The notes beneath the pieces were generated by a model, which made no database searches, was not told the origin of the DNA, and was given only the letters and a program-made list of their open reading frames with translations. Made by a program: the position numbers and the translations under genes. From contig NZ_BCXH01000001.1 in NCBI RefSeq assembly GCF_001895005.1, forward strand, positions 558,001 to 622,000: a DNA stretch of 64,000 bases, read 5' to 3'. Below, in pieces: positions 52,920-61,546 of the stretch; positions within the stretch are counted from its first letter, which is position 1, and each line of letters opens with the position of its first letter. The stretch comes from Rhodococcus yunnanensis NBRC 103083. GTDB lineage: Bacteria > Actinomycetota > Actinomycetes > Mycobacteriales > Mycobacteriaceae.

Positions 52920-53608
52920 AGTGTTCCTTGTTCGGGGCTGGGCAGTCCAACGAGAAACGGATTCGACGCTCGTTCCTGGCCGATCGAACTCTGTCCCCCG
53001 TGGCCGGGCAGAATGACCGTCTCGTCCGCCAGGGGCAGCAAAGTGCTCGCGATCGAAGCCAGTAGCTGCTCGTGGTTCCCGCCGGGGAGGTCGGTCCGGC
53101 CGATGGATCCGGCGAACAGGGTGTCCCCCGTCAACGCAATGGTGGCAGTGCCGTCCGGGGCGGTCACGTCGGTGGTGAACACGACCGATCCCTGAGTGTG
53201 CCCCGGCGTGTGCAACACCCCGAAGGTGATTCCGGCAAGTTCGAGCGTCGTGCCCCCGACCAGGTCGATCACGTCGGCAGGCTCGTGGAACTCGGCATCA
53301 CCCAACAACGCAGCGAGGGTCGGGCCCGTCCCTCGAAGCGGATCGGACAGCATGTACCGATCCTCGTCGTGGATGTAGGCCGGGATTCCGAACTTGGTGC
53401 ACACTGGTTCGACCGACCAGGTGTGATCGAGATGCCCGTGGGTCAACAACACCGCGACAGGAGTGATGTTCGACGAGTTCAGGAACTCGATCAGGGGTTC
53501 GGCCGCGTCCTGACCTGGATCGACGACGACGCACTCCTGTGCACCATCGTGCGCGAGGATGTAGCAGTTGGTCTGGAACATTCCCGCCGGGAATCCGGTG
53601 ACGAGCAC
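52916..53608 (-). CDS. Metallo-beta-lactamase fold hydrolase (glyoxalase II-like)
   Basis: 230 residues from a GTG with AGGAG at 8 nt. The HxHxDH motif [11 protein letters not shown] (His57, His59, Asp61, His62) and later [33 protein letters not shown] and LPGHGG supply the binuclear metal site of hydroxyacyl-thiol hydrolases. It probably hydrolyses S-lactoyl-type thioesters; since these bacteria use mycothiol, glutathione is an unlikely substrate. It is coupled to hisS, as in mycobacteria. Confidence 0.85.
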   Translation of the reverse strand: MLVTGFPAGMFQTNCYILAHDGAQECVVVDPGQDAAEPLIEFLNSSNITPVAVLLTHGHLDHTWSVEPVCTKFGIPAYIHDEDRYMLSDPLRGTGPTLAALLGDAEFHEPADVIDLVGGTTLELAGITFGVLHTPGHTQGSVVFTTDVTAPDGTATIALTGDTLFAGSIGRTDLPGGNHEQLLASIASTLLPLADETVILPGHGGQSSIGQERASNPFLVGLPSPEQGTL

Positions 53609-53828
53609 GGCGCTAACTCCTAAACGGTTGTGGCCAGGTGGTTCGTCAAGACTAGTGGGGAGGTTCCTGCCGGCTACACCAGTACCCACTGGAACAGTTG
53701 CCAGGTAAGACACCAGTCAGTGTGTTCTCAGGATGTAATGGCACACTCACTGACGGCCGGTTTCGGCCCTGGAACAGCCGGATCTTTCGACACGGACGCC
53801 GGTCGAGGACAAGCAGGAGGACACCGAA

Positions 53829-54686
53829 TTGCCCAGCAACGAGCAGCGGCGTGAGGCAGCGAAGAGAAAGCTCGAACGACAACTCGCACGTCGAGCGGAG
53901 CGGGCGAAGAAGCGTAAACAGCTGACGATCGCAGGATCGGTACTGGGTGTAGTGCTCGTCGTGGGCGCCGTGGCAGTGGTGTTCGCCCTGACCAGAGGAA
54001 GCGACGAGTCCGATACGACTGCCTCCGATACCCCGAACTCGGACACACTGATCGCCGATGGACGCGCGGAGCCGCTCGCCGAGACGGTGAACTGCGACTA
54101 CCCCGCATCCACGCAGCCTGCCGCGAAGGCGAACACACCGCCTCGCACCGACGGTGTTCCTACCAGTGACGAACCGCTGAGCTACAGCATGTCGACCACG
54201 CAGGGCAACATCGGGCTCACGCTGAACAACCCACAGTCGCCGTGCACGGTGAACAGCTTCGTATCACTGGCCAACCAGGGGTACTTCGACGGCACGTCGT
54301 GCCACCGCCTCACGACCGGCGCAGGCCTACAGGTCCTGCAGTGCGGTGACCCGGCCGGCACCGGCATGGGTGGGCCCGGTTACCAGTTCGCCGACGAGTT
54401 CCCTGCCGACCAGTTCGCAGCGGACGACCCAGCGGCAAGCGAGCCGATCGCGTACCCGCGTGGCACCATAGCGATGGCAAACGCCGGGCCGGGTACCAAC
54501 GGGAGCCAATTCTTCCTCGTCTACGGCGACTCGACGTTGCCTCCCGCGTACACGGTCTTCGGCACGATCGACGAGACAGGACTCGAGACCTTGGACAAGA
54601 TCGCGGCCGCAGGCGCCGAAGGTGGCGCGCAGGACGGTAAACCTGCACTTCCCGTGGACATCACATCGGTGGTGAGCGACCTGTGA
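53829..54686 (+). CDS. ppiB: Membrane-anchored cyclophilin-type peptidyl-prolyl isomerase
   Basis: 285 residues, TTG start with GGAGG at 8 nt. A strongly basic cytoplasmic N-terminus (AAKRKLERQLARRAERAKKRKQ) precedes one membrane helix (LTIAGSVLGVVLVVGAVAVVFAL). A spacer of about 50 residues leads to the cyclophilin domain: SCHRLTTGAGLQVLQCGDP, GTIAMANAGPGTNGSQFFLVYGDS, TVFGTIDETGLETL. The catalytic Arg in HRL and the NGSQFF loop are intact. It acts on proline bonds of exported proteins at the outer face of the membrane. Its stop shares one base with the start of the next gene. Confidence 0.92.
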   Translation: MPSNEQRREAAKRKLERQLARRAERAKKRKQLTIAGSVLGVVLVVGAVAVVFALTRGSDESDTTASDTPNSDTLIADGRAEPLAETVNCDYPASTQPAAKANTPPRTDGVPTSDEPLSYSMSTTQGNIGLTLNNPQSPCTVNSFVSLANQGYFDGTSCHRLTTGAGLQVLQCGDPAGTGMGGPGYQFADEFPADQFAADDPAASEPIAYPRGTIAMANAGPGTNGSQFFLVYGDSTLPPAYTVFGTIDETGLETLDKIAAAGAEGGAQDGKPALPVDITSVVSDL

Positions 54687-54728
54687 TGCACCGTTCTGGC
54701 ATGCACCGTTCTGGCATGCACCGTTCTG
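54686..54728 (+). repeat. 15-bp tandem triplication at the start of the second cyclophilin gene
   Basis: ATGCACCGTTCTGGC is present at 54686-54700 and 54701-54715, and its first 13 bases again at 54716-54728. Each copy encodes MHRSG in frame and brings its own ATG, giving three stacked start codons before the signal peptide. No strong ribosome binding site marks one of them. Confidence 0.9.
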
Positions 54729-55510
54729 CGCTGATCGTTGCGGCCGGAGCCGTAGCCGTACTGGTGGCCGGCTGTTCCTCGGACAGCTCCGACACCACGG
54801 CGGCGACGACGAATTCCGCAGCGTCCACCACCGGATCGGCTGCCTCCACCGCACAGCAACCGCTGGATCTGAGTCGGTTCGGTGCGCTTCCCGAGGTACC
54901 CACCGCCGAGGCGTCGACGACCACGTGCGCCTACCCGGACGCCAGTCCGGCGATCAAGGACAACACTCCGCCCGCAGTGGACGGTGTGTCCACGGTGGGC
55001 ACGGTGGATGTAGCGATCACGACGACGCAGGGCCCGATCGAGCTCACGCTCGACCGCACCGAGGCTCCGTGCACCGTCAACAGCTTCACCTCGCTCGCGG
55101 CACAGAACTACTTCGACGACACTCCGTGCCACCGGCTCACGACGTCTCCAGGACTGCAGGTGCTGCAGTGCGGCGACCCGTCGGGTCTCGGAAGCCGGGG
55201 ACCGGGGTACGAGTACGCGAACGAGTATCCGACAACGGCCTATCCCGCAGGTGATCCCGGAGCGTCGCAGCCGGTGGTCTATCCGCGCGGAACGGTGGCC
55301 ATGGCCAATGCCGGGCCGGACACGAACGGTAGTCAGTTCTTCCTCGTGTACGCGGACTCGGTGCTGCCGCCGCAGTACACGGTGTTCGGCACCATCTCCG
55401 AACAGGGACTGACGACACTGGACACGGTCGCTGCGGCCGGGGTCTCGACACCCGGTGGCGACGGCGCACCGAACGCCGAGGTCACGCTGCAGACCGTCAC
55501 CAGCTCGTAG
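54686..55510 (+). CDS. Cyclophilin-type peptidyl-prolyl isomerase lipoprotein
   Basis: 274 residues from the first ATG of the repeat; later ATGs at 54701 and 54716 are equally possible. The lipoprotein signal ends in the lipobox LVAGC (Cys30), followed by a Ser/Thr/Ala-rich linker. The cyclophilin domain shows PCHRLTTSPGLQVLQCGDP, GTVAMANAGPDTNGSQFFLVYADS and TVFGTISEQGLTTL, closely similar to the upstream gene, so this is a tandem duplication in which one copy became a lipoprotein. It should work outside the membrane on folding of exported proteins. Confidence 0.9.
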   Translation: MHRSGMHRSGMHRSALIVAAGAVAVLVAGCSSDSSDTTAATTNSAASTTGSAASTAQQPLDLSRFGALPEVPTAEASTTTCAYPDASPAIKDNTPPAVDGVSTVGTVDVAITTTQGPIELTLDRTEAPCTVNSFTSLAAQNYFDDTPCHRLTTSPGLQVLQCGDPSGLGSRGPGYEYANEYPTTAYPAGDPGASQPVVYPRGTVAMANAGPDTNGSQFFLVYADSVLPPQYTVFGTISEQGLTTLDTVAAAGVSTPGGDGAPNAEVTLQTVTSS

Positions 55511-55514
55511 TACG

Positions 55515-55560
55515 ACGTCTCTCCGCGGTGGTGCCTACCGGGCGCCACCGCGGAGGACGT
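55515..55560. terminator. Long bidirectional hairpin terminator between the cyclophilin and rel genes
   Basis: About 19 to 20 paired bases: ACGTC plus CTCCGCGGTGG and GCC on the left, matched by GGC, CCACCGCGGAG and GACGT on the right, with one bulge, one wobble pair and a TACCG loop. It fills almost the whole 51-base gap between two convergent stops, so it can end transcription from both sides. Confidence 0.85.
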
Positions 55561-55561
55561 T

Positions 55562-57958
55562 CTAGGCCGCCGAAGTCAACCGATAGACGTCGTATACGCC
55601 TTCGACGTTGCGCACGACATTGAGCACGTGGCCGAGATGCTTCGGATCACCCATCTCGAACGTGAACTTGCTGATCGCCACACGATCTCCCGACGTCGCA
55701 ACCGACGCCGACAGAATGTTGACCTTCTCGTCGGCGAGCGCCTTGGTGACGTCGGACAGCAGCCGATGCCGATCGAGTGCCTCGATCTGGATGGCCACGA
55801 GAAACACCGACGACGCGGACGGCGCCCATTCGACGTCGATGAACCGCTCCGACTGCTCCCCCAGCGACTTCGCGTTGGTGCAGTCGGTTCGGTGCACACT
55901 GACCGATCCGCCGCGCGTGACGAATCCCAGAATCTGGTCTCCCGGCACCGGCGTGCAGCACTTCGCGAGCTTGGCCACGACCCCTTCGGTGCCCGAGACC
56001 AGCACACCTGCATCGCCGACCTGACGCGGACGCGTCGGGATGGTCGACGGCGTCGACCGTTCGGCGAGCTCTTCCTCGACGTCGCCTACACCGCCCAGGT
56101 GTGCCACCAGACGCTGCACGACGTGCTGCGCGGAGACATGGCTTTCGCCGACCGCTGTGTACAGCGCCGATACGTCGACGTAGCGGAGCTCGTGCGCGAT
56201 CGTCGACATCGACTCGGCGTTCATCAGGCGCTGCAACGGCAGCCCGCCGCGTCGAACCTCCTTGGCGATGGCGTCCTTGCCCGCCTCCAGCGCTTCCTCG
56301 CGACGTTCCTTGGCGAACCACTGACGAATCTTCGTCTTGGCGCGCGGCGAGACCACGAAACCCTGCCAGTCACGACTCGGTCCGGCCGTGACGGCCTTGG
56401 AGGTGAAGACTTCCACGACCTCGCCGTTGTCGAGTGTCCTTTCGAGCGCGACGAGCCTGCCGTTGACCCTGGCGCCGATGCAGCGATGCCCGACCTCGGT
56501 GTGCACGGCGTACGCGAAGTCGACCGGGCACGAACCGGCGGGCAACGTGACGACGTCACCCTTGGGTGTGAAGACGAAGATCTCCTTGACCGCGAGGTCG
56601 TAGCGCAGCGATTCGAGGAACTCGCCCGGGTCCGCGGCCTCACGCTGCCAATCGAGCAATTGGCGCATCCACGCCATGTCGTCGACCTCGGCGTTGTCGC
56701 TTCCGTGCTTGCCGCGTGTCTCCTTGTACCGCCAGTGCGCGGCGATGCCGAACTCTGCGGTGCGGTGCATCTCGCGTGTACGGATCTGCACCTCGAGCGG
56801 CTTGCCCTCGGGACCGACGACCGTGGTGTGCAACGACTGGTACACCCCGTACCGCGGCTGAGCGATGTAGTCCTTGAATCGCCCTGCCATCGGCTGCCAC
56901 AGCGAATGAACGACCCCGACCGCGGCATAACAATCGCGGATCTCGTCGCACAGGATCCGGACCCCGACGAGGTCGTGTATGTCGTCGAAATCGCGACCCT
57001 TGACGATCATCTTCTGGTAGATCGACCAGTAGTGCTTCGGGCGACCTTCGACGACCGCGCTGATCCGCGACGCCGACAGCGACGCGTTGATCTCGGCCCG
57101 CACCTTCTCCAGGTAAGTGTCACGTGAGGGTGCCCGGTCGGCGACGAGACGCACTATCTCGTCGTACTTCTTCGGATGCAGGATCGCGAACGCGAGGTCT
57201 TCGAGTTCCCACTTGACCGTCGCCATCCCGAGACGATGGGCAAGCGGAGCGATGACCTCGAGAGTTTCCTTGGCTTTGCGCGCCTGCTTTTCCGGCGGCA
57301 GAAACCGCATCGTGCGCATGTTGTGCAAACGATCCGCAACCTTGATGACCAACACTCGCGGGTCGCGGGCCATCGCGATGATCATCTTGCGGATGGTCTC
57401 GCCCTCGGCGGCGGTACCGAGCACCACCTTGTCGAGCTTGGTGACACCGTCGACGAGGTGCGCGACCTCCTCACCGAACTCGGCGGTCAGCTGAGTCAAC
57501 GAATAGCCGGTGTCCTCCACCGTGTCGTGCAGCAGCGCAGCGACGAGAGTCGTCGTATCCATCCCCAGCTCGGCGAGGATGTTCGCCACCGCGAGCGGAT
57601 GCGTGATGTACGGATCGCCGGACTTGCGCATCTGGGTCGCGTGGCGTTCGTCGGCCACGTCGTATGCGCGCTGCAGCAGAGCCAGGTCTGCTTTCGGGTA
57701 GAGCTCCCGGTGCAGACTGACCAGTGGCTCCAGCACCGGCTTCACAGCGGCGTTGCGGCCGGCCGTGATGCGGCGGGCCAGACGTGCACGGACCCGGCGT
57801 GACGCCGATGTCGGAACCGCAGGCGCACCCCTGGCGGGGGTGCGTGCGGTGTCCTCGGCCACTGCGGGTTCCGATGCGGGTGCGGACGTGGGTGCGGTGG
57901 GATTGTCGGTCTCGGTCTCGGACCGCTCGGGCAAGGGTTGGTCGACATAACGGGTCAC
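55562..57958 (-). CDS. rel: Bifunctional (p)ppGpp synthetase/hydrolase Rel
   Basis: 798 residues from a GTG with GGAGG at 8 nt; an in-frame start at 58021 would add 21 residues. The hydrolase domain has [13 protein letters not shown] (His144-Asp145), the synthetase has [13 protein letters not shown] and [11 protein letters not shown] with [12 protein letters not shown], followed by TGS ([17 protein letters not shown]) and a C-terminal ACT domain. All catalytic parts look intact, so it should both make and degrade (p)ppGpp in the stringent response. It follows apt on the same strand. Confidence 0.96.
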   Translation of the reverse strand: MTRYVDQPLPERSETETDNPTAPTSAPASEPAVAEDTARTPARGAPAVPTSASRRVRARLARRITAGRNAAVKPVLEPLVSLHRELYPKADLALLQRAYDVADERHATQMRKSGDPYITHPLAVANILAELGMDTTTLVAALLHDTVEDTGYSLTQLTAEFGEEVAHLVDGVTKLDKVVLGTAAEGETIRKMIIAMARDPRVLVIKVADRLHNMRTMRFLPPEKQARKAKETLEVIAPLAHRLGMATVKWELEDLAFAILHPKKYDEIVRLVADRAPSRDTYLEKVRAEINASLSASRISAVVEGRPKHYWSIYQKMIVKGRDFDDIHDLVGVRILCDEIRDCYAAVGVVHSLWQPMAGRFKDYIAQPRYGVYQSLHTTVVGPEGKPLEVQIRTREMHRTAEFGIAAHWRYKETRGKHGSDNAEVDDMAWMRQLLDWQREAADPGEFLESLRYDLAVKEIFVFTPKGDVVTLPAGSCPVDFAYAVHTEVGHRCIGARVNGRLVALERTLDNGEVVEVFTSKAVTAGPSRDWQGFVVSPRAKTKIRQWFAKERREEALEAGKDAIAKEVRRGGLPLQRLMNAESMSTIAHELRYVDVSALYTAVGESHVSAQHVVQRLVAHLGGVGDVEEELAERSTPSTIPTRPRQVGDAGVLVSGTEGVVAKLAKCCTPVPGDQILGFVTRGGSVSVHRTDCTNAKSLGEQSERFIDVEWAPSASSVFLVAIQIEALDRHRLLSDVTKALADEKVNILSASVATSGDRVAISKFTFEMGDPKHLGHVLNVVRNVEGVYDVYRLTSAA

Positions 57959-58058
57959 TGTGATCGCCTCCTGCCGCGTCGTCTGCGCTGTCTCGCCTGC
58001 TTCGTGCGCGGGTCTGCTCACGTGCGGGTGGGAACGCAGTATGGAGCAACTTTAGTCC

Positions 58059-58625
58059 TCATACCTGCTTGAGGTAGGTGAGCGGGTACCCATCGAATTT
58101 GGCGCGCCCACCGAGTGCAGCGATCTCGAGCACGACGGCCGCGCCGACGACCTCCGCTCCCCTGCTTCTGAGCAATGCCACCGTCGCTGCGATGGTGCCT
58201 CCGGTGGCGAGCACATCGTCGACGACGAGGATTCGACGTCCGGAGACGTCGATCGCTTCGGGGATCTCCAGTTCTGCTGCGCCGTATTCGAGTTCGTAGC
58301 GTCGCGACACCACCGGCGGCGGTAGCTTTCCTGCTTTGCGCACGGCGAGCACACCCGAGCCGAGAGCCAGCGCAACTCCGGCGCCGAGCAGAAATCCGCG
58401 GGCATCGATCCCGGCGACGAGATCTGCACCCTCACCGGACACCGCGAGCGCATCGATGATGCTGGACAGGCCCTCTGCATCGGCGAAAACAGGAGTCAGG
58501 TCGGCGAACCGGACGCCCGCGACCGGAAAGTCGTCCGCCCATCGCACGAGACGGTCGATGTTCTCTTCTGCCGAGGATACGGTTGTGGACCGGGCCGAGT
58601 CGGCGGCGTCTCTGTGTCTACTCAC
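58059..58625 (-). CDS. apt: Adenine phosphoribosyltransferase
   Basis: 188 residues from the GTG that overlaps the lipoprotein gene stop by 4 bases (GTGA); a much longer upstream frame is antisense-like. It salvages adenine to AMP. The PRPP loop RRILVVDDVLATGGTIAATV and GIDARGFLLGAGVALAL are typical; FPVAGVRFADLTPVFADAEG matches the family N-terminus. Conserved order with secF, the lipoprotein and rel. Confidence 0.94.
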   Translation of the reverse strand: MSRHRDAADSARSTTVSSAEENIDRLVRWADDFPVAGVRFADLTPVFADAEGLSSIIDALAVSGEGADLVAGIDARGFLLGAGVALALGSGVLAVRKAGKLPPPVVSRRYELEYGAAELEIPEAIDVSGRRILVVDDVLATGGTIAATVALLRSRGAEVVGAAVVLEIAALGGRAKFDGYPLTYLKQV

Positions 58626-60334
58626 CGAAGCAGTATCCACCGATCCATGTTCCAACCCGAACCCGCGGCAGTCGGATTGACCACAACGTTGTCCATTCCC
58701 TCCGCTGCGACGACCGTGCGCGGGGAGTTGAACAGCGGCAACGACGGCATGTCGTTCCACAGGACGTTCTCCCCCTCGGTGGCGATCGCCAATTGTGTTG
58801 CGTCCGAGGTCTCCACCGCGAGTTGGTCGACGATCGCATCGATCCTGGTGTTGGTGTAGCCACCGACGTTGTTTCCGGTGCGAGAGTGCAGGCTGTCGTG
58901 CGCGGACGCGTCGGACACCGACCCCGCAGCCCCTGGCGCCGACGCAGTCGATCCGAGGATCGCATCGACCGAACCCGTTCGGAGCGCAGACGGTTCGAAG
59001 TCCGGTGAGCCCGCATCCTGGACGATGATGCCGGCAGGACCACATGCTGCCGCAATGTCGGCGACGATCTCCGAGCGTCTCGCGTCAGGAGCGAGATAGC
59101 CGATCCTGACCGTCGGGTTCGACACGCCTGCACCAGCCAGCTCGGCTGTGGCCGTGACGATGTCGGGTTGCAGGAAGCGGCCTGCCGCTGTCGCGGCAAC
59201 CGGCGGATACAGCAGTGTGTCGGGCTGGACCAGACGAGAGTCCACCACGGCGGAGCCCGTTCCTGACGACTCGTCGAAACCGGGATGGCCGTACTCGTCG
59301 AACAGTTGCGCGCGGGGCGAACAGAGCGCCAGCGCTCGGCGCACCGCCGAGGGCGCAAGCGTGCCGCTGGTCGCGAACGTCAGCTGTTCGATACCCTTCG
59401 ACGGAAAATCGGTGCGTTCGAACCCCTCGCCGGGTACGGCGGCGCCCGCGCCTTGATCGGCGACCTCGAGTTCACCCGAATCGCCGCGAGCAGGAACATC
59501 GGTGCCCTTGGGCCAGACGATGATTCGCTCGGTTGCGGGAGCTATGCCCCACCACTTGTCGTTCGCGACGAGCACGAGTCCGCCGTCGGAGGTGTAAGAG
59601 TCGACCCGATAGGGGCCGTTCGACGGAAGCAAGGACGTGTCGATCGCGCCGGGAACGAGGCTCCAGCCGGTGTTCCAGAAATCCGCGATCCGCCGAACCG
59701 TATCGAGGTCGCCTGCAGCGATCGGAGCAACGACGTCGGGTATGCCGGTGACGCGGGCCGCTACGTGCGCAGGAAGAATGTCGGTGGCGCCGAACAGGCT
59801 TCGCCAGTCCGTGTAGGACCGCCCCGCGCGAAATGTGACGGTCGCTTCCTTGGAACCCGCCGTGCAGTCGACGGTGTCGATGTCTCGGTATCCGGCGGTG
59901 GACGCCGCATCGAACAGCGGCAGATCGTTCTCGCCGGCGACGAACCTGCCGCTGTTCGAGGCCCAGGTCAGCACCAGGTCGTCGCACGTCATCGGAACAC
60001 CGTCGGAGTACACCGCTTGCGGAGCGATGACGTAGCGCACGGTCAGTGACTCCGCAGGCACCACCGTGGCGCTGCCGATATCGTTGTCGGCGAGCGCTTC
60101 ACCTTCGGGGCCCAGATAGGCGAACCCGGTCTGCACGCGCGGAAAGGCCTGGCGTGCACCCGAGGCGGCGCCGTCGACCGTCCTGGCGTTGTAGGTGGTG
60201 AGGACGTTGTCGATGCCATATCCGATCGAGGGAATCTGGTCCTCCGCCGGCGAACAACCTGCTACCACCGAGCCTGCGACGACGGCAGCCACCACTGCCG
60301 TCGTCGCACGCGATACCCCGACCCGTGCGTGCAT
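58622..60334 (-). CDS. Peptide/oligopeptide-type substrate-binding lipoprotein (SBP family 5), orphan
   Basis: 570 residues. The signal ends in the lipobox SVVAGC (Cys27), so it is a lipid-anchored extracytoplasmic protein. Family 5 features are recognisable: SLTVRYVIAPQAVYSDGVPMTCDDLVLTWA near residue 100, GPYRVDSYTSDGGLVLVANDKWW, and a C-terminal ALPLF-like MPSLPLFNSPRTV. Family members bind peptides, nickel or other solutes for ABC import. No permease or ATPase gene is near. The start shares one base with the secF stop (TGATG). Same position as Rv2585c in mycobacteria. Confidence 0.88.
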   Translation of the reverse strand: MHARVGVSRATTAVVAAVVAGSVVAGCSPAEDQIPSIGYGIDNVLTTYNARTVDGAASGARQAFPRVQTGFAYLGPEGEALADNDIGSATVVPAESLTVRYVIAPQAVYSDGVPMTCDDLVLTWASNSGRFVAGENDLPLFDAASTAGYRDIDTVDCTAGSKEATVTFRAGRSYTDWRSLFGATDILPAHVAARVTGIPDVVAPIAAGDLDTVRRIADFWNTGWSLVPGAIDTSLLPSNGPYRVDSYTSDGGLVLVANDKWWGIAPATERIIVWPKGTDVPARGDSGELEVADQGAGAAVPGEGFERTDFPSKGIEQLTFATSGTLAPSAVRRALALCSPRAQLFDEYGHPGFDESSGTGSAVVDSRLVQPDTLLYPPVAATAAGRFLQPDIVTATAELAGAGVSNPTVRIGYLAPDARRSEIVADIAAACGPAGIIVQDAGSPDFEPSALRTGSVDAILGSTASAPGAAGSVSDASAHDSLHSRTGNNVGGYTNTRIDAIVDQLAVETSDATQLAIATEGENVLWNDMPSLPLFNSPRTVVAAEGMDNVVVNPTAAGSGWNMDRWILLR

Positions 60335-61545
60335 CAGCGCCTCTTCTTGTTTCGCTTTCCGGTAGGCCTGGATCCAGGTATCGGGGTTGCCGGTGCGGGT
60401 GTCCGCGGGTACGCAGGTCCGGTCGCGCTCTCCGCGCCCGGCCTGTTCGAGCGTGCCCGATCAGCGGCCTCGGCACGTTTGGCGAGCACCTTCTTGGTGT
60501 GCACCGAGACTGGGCCCCACTTCTCCTTCAACGTCACCAACAACGGAGTCGCGAAGAAGATGGACGAGTACGCACCGACGATCATGCCGACCAGCTGAAC
60601 CAGTGCAAGGTCCTTCAGCGTTCCGACCCCGAGCAACCAGACCGCGACGATCATCAGCGCCAGCACCGGCAGCACGCCGATCACCGTGGTGTTGATCGAC
60701 CGCATCAAGGTCTGGTTCACCGCGAGGTTCGCCTGCTCGGCATAGGTCTTGCGGTGCAAGTGCAGAATTCCGCGAGTGTTCTCCTCGACCTTGTCGAACA
60801 CCACGACGGAGTCGTACAGCGAGAATCCCAGAATCGTCAGCAGACCGATCACGGTCGCAGGCGTGACCTCGAAACCGACGAGCGAGTACACCCCAGCGGT
60901 GACGAGCAGGTCGAATCCGAGCGCCGCGAGCGCCGCCAGCGCCATGTCACGTTCGTAGCGGATCGAGATGTAGATGCTGACGATCACCAGGAACACGACG
61001 AGGGCAATGAGAGCCTTCTGCGTGATCTGCCCACCCCACGTCTCGCTGACGTCGGAGATGCTGATCGCATTGGGCGTGACGTTGTCGTTGCTGTCGACCG
61101 GCGCGAACGCGTCGAACAGCGCGGTCTTGACCGAATCGACCTGCCCGGCGTCGAGCGCCTCGGAACGGACCTGCACCGTCGCTGCAGCACCGGAACCGAC
61201 GGTCTGCACCGACACCGCGTCGAAGCCGAGGGTGTCGGAGAAGACCGTCTCGACCTGTTCGGTGCTGACGTTGTCCGCTGCCGGCAGTTGAATCCTCGTT
61301 CCACCCTCGAAATCGATCCCGAGAGTGAATCCACGAAACACCATGCTCAGCAGGCAGATCAGCACGATCGCGGCCGTGAGCAGGTAGTAGAAGCGGCGGC
61401 GACCGATGATCTCGAACGCACCGGTTCCGGTGTACAGACGACTGAGCCATCCGTGCTGAGGCTGAGCGTTCTGATCCACACCGGAATCTTCCAGCAGCGT
61501 CGAGCCTGAGGCTCCGGACGCGGCATTCTCCGAAGTGTCGGACAT
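60334..61545 (-). CDS. secF: Protein translocase subunit SecF
   Basis: 403 residues from the ATG just after the secD stop. Six-helix membrane protein of the RND-like SecDF complex, which uses the proton gradient to help late steps of Sec export. The first periplasmic domain starts GFTLGIDFEGGTRIQL and the membrane part has VIGLLTILGFSLYDSVVVFDKVEEN and MRSINTTVIGVLPVLALM. The C-terminal tail is basic and Pro-rich. Coupled to secD and the SBP lipoprotein. Confidence 0.96.
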   Translation of the reverse strand: MSDTSENAASGASGSTLLEDSGVDQNAQPQHGWLSRLYTGTGAFEIIGRRRFYYLLTAAIVLICLLSMVFRGFTLGIDFEGGTRIQLPAADNVSTEQVETVFSDTLGFDAVSVQTVGSGAAATVQVRSEALDAGQVDSVKTALFDAFAPVDSNDNVTPNAISISDVSETWGGQITQKALIALVVFLVIVSIYISIRYERDMALAALAALGFDLLVTAGVYSLVGFEVTPATVIGLLTILGFSLYDSVVVFDKVEENTRGILHLHRKTYAEQANLAVNQTLMRSINTTVIGVLPVLALMIVAVWLLGVGTLKDLALVQLVGMIVGAYSSIFFATPLLVTLKEKWGPVSVHTKKVLAKRAEAADRARSNRPGAESATGPAYPRTPAPATPIPGSRPTGKRNKKRR

Positions 61546-61546
61546 A

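Noticed and set aside
53609..53828. Regulatory RNA in the 220-base gap before the first cyclophilin gene
   Set aside because: Small hairpins such as GGCCG/CGGCC and CCAGT/ACTGG can be drawn, but none matches a known class and their stems are short.
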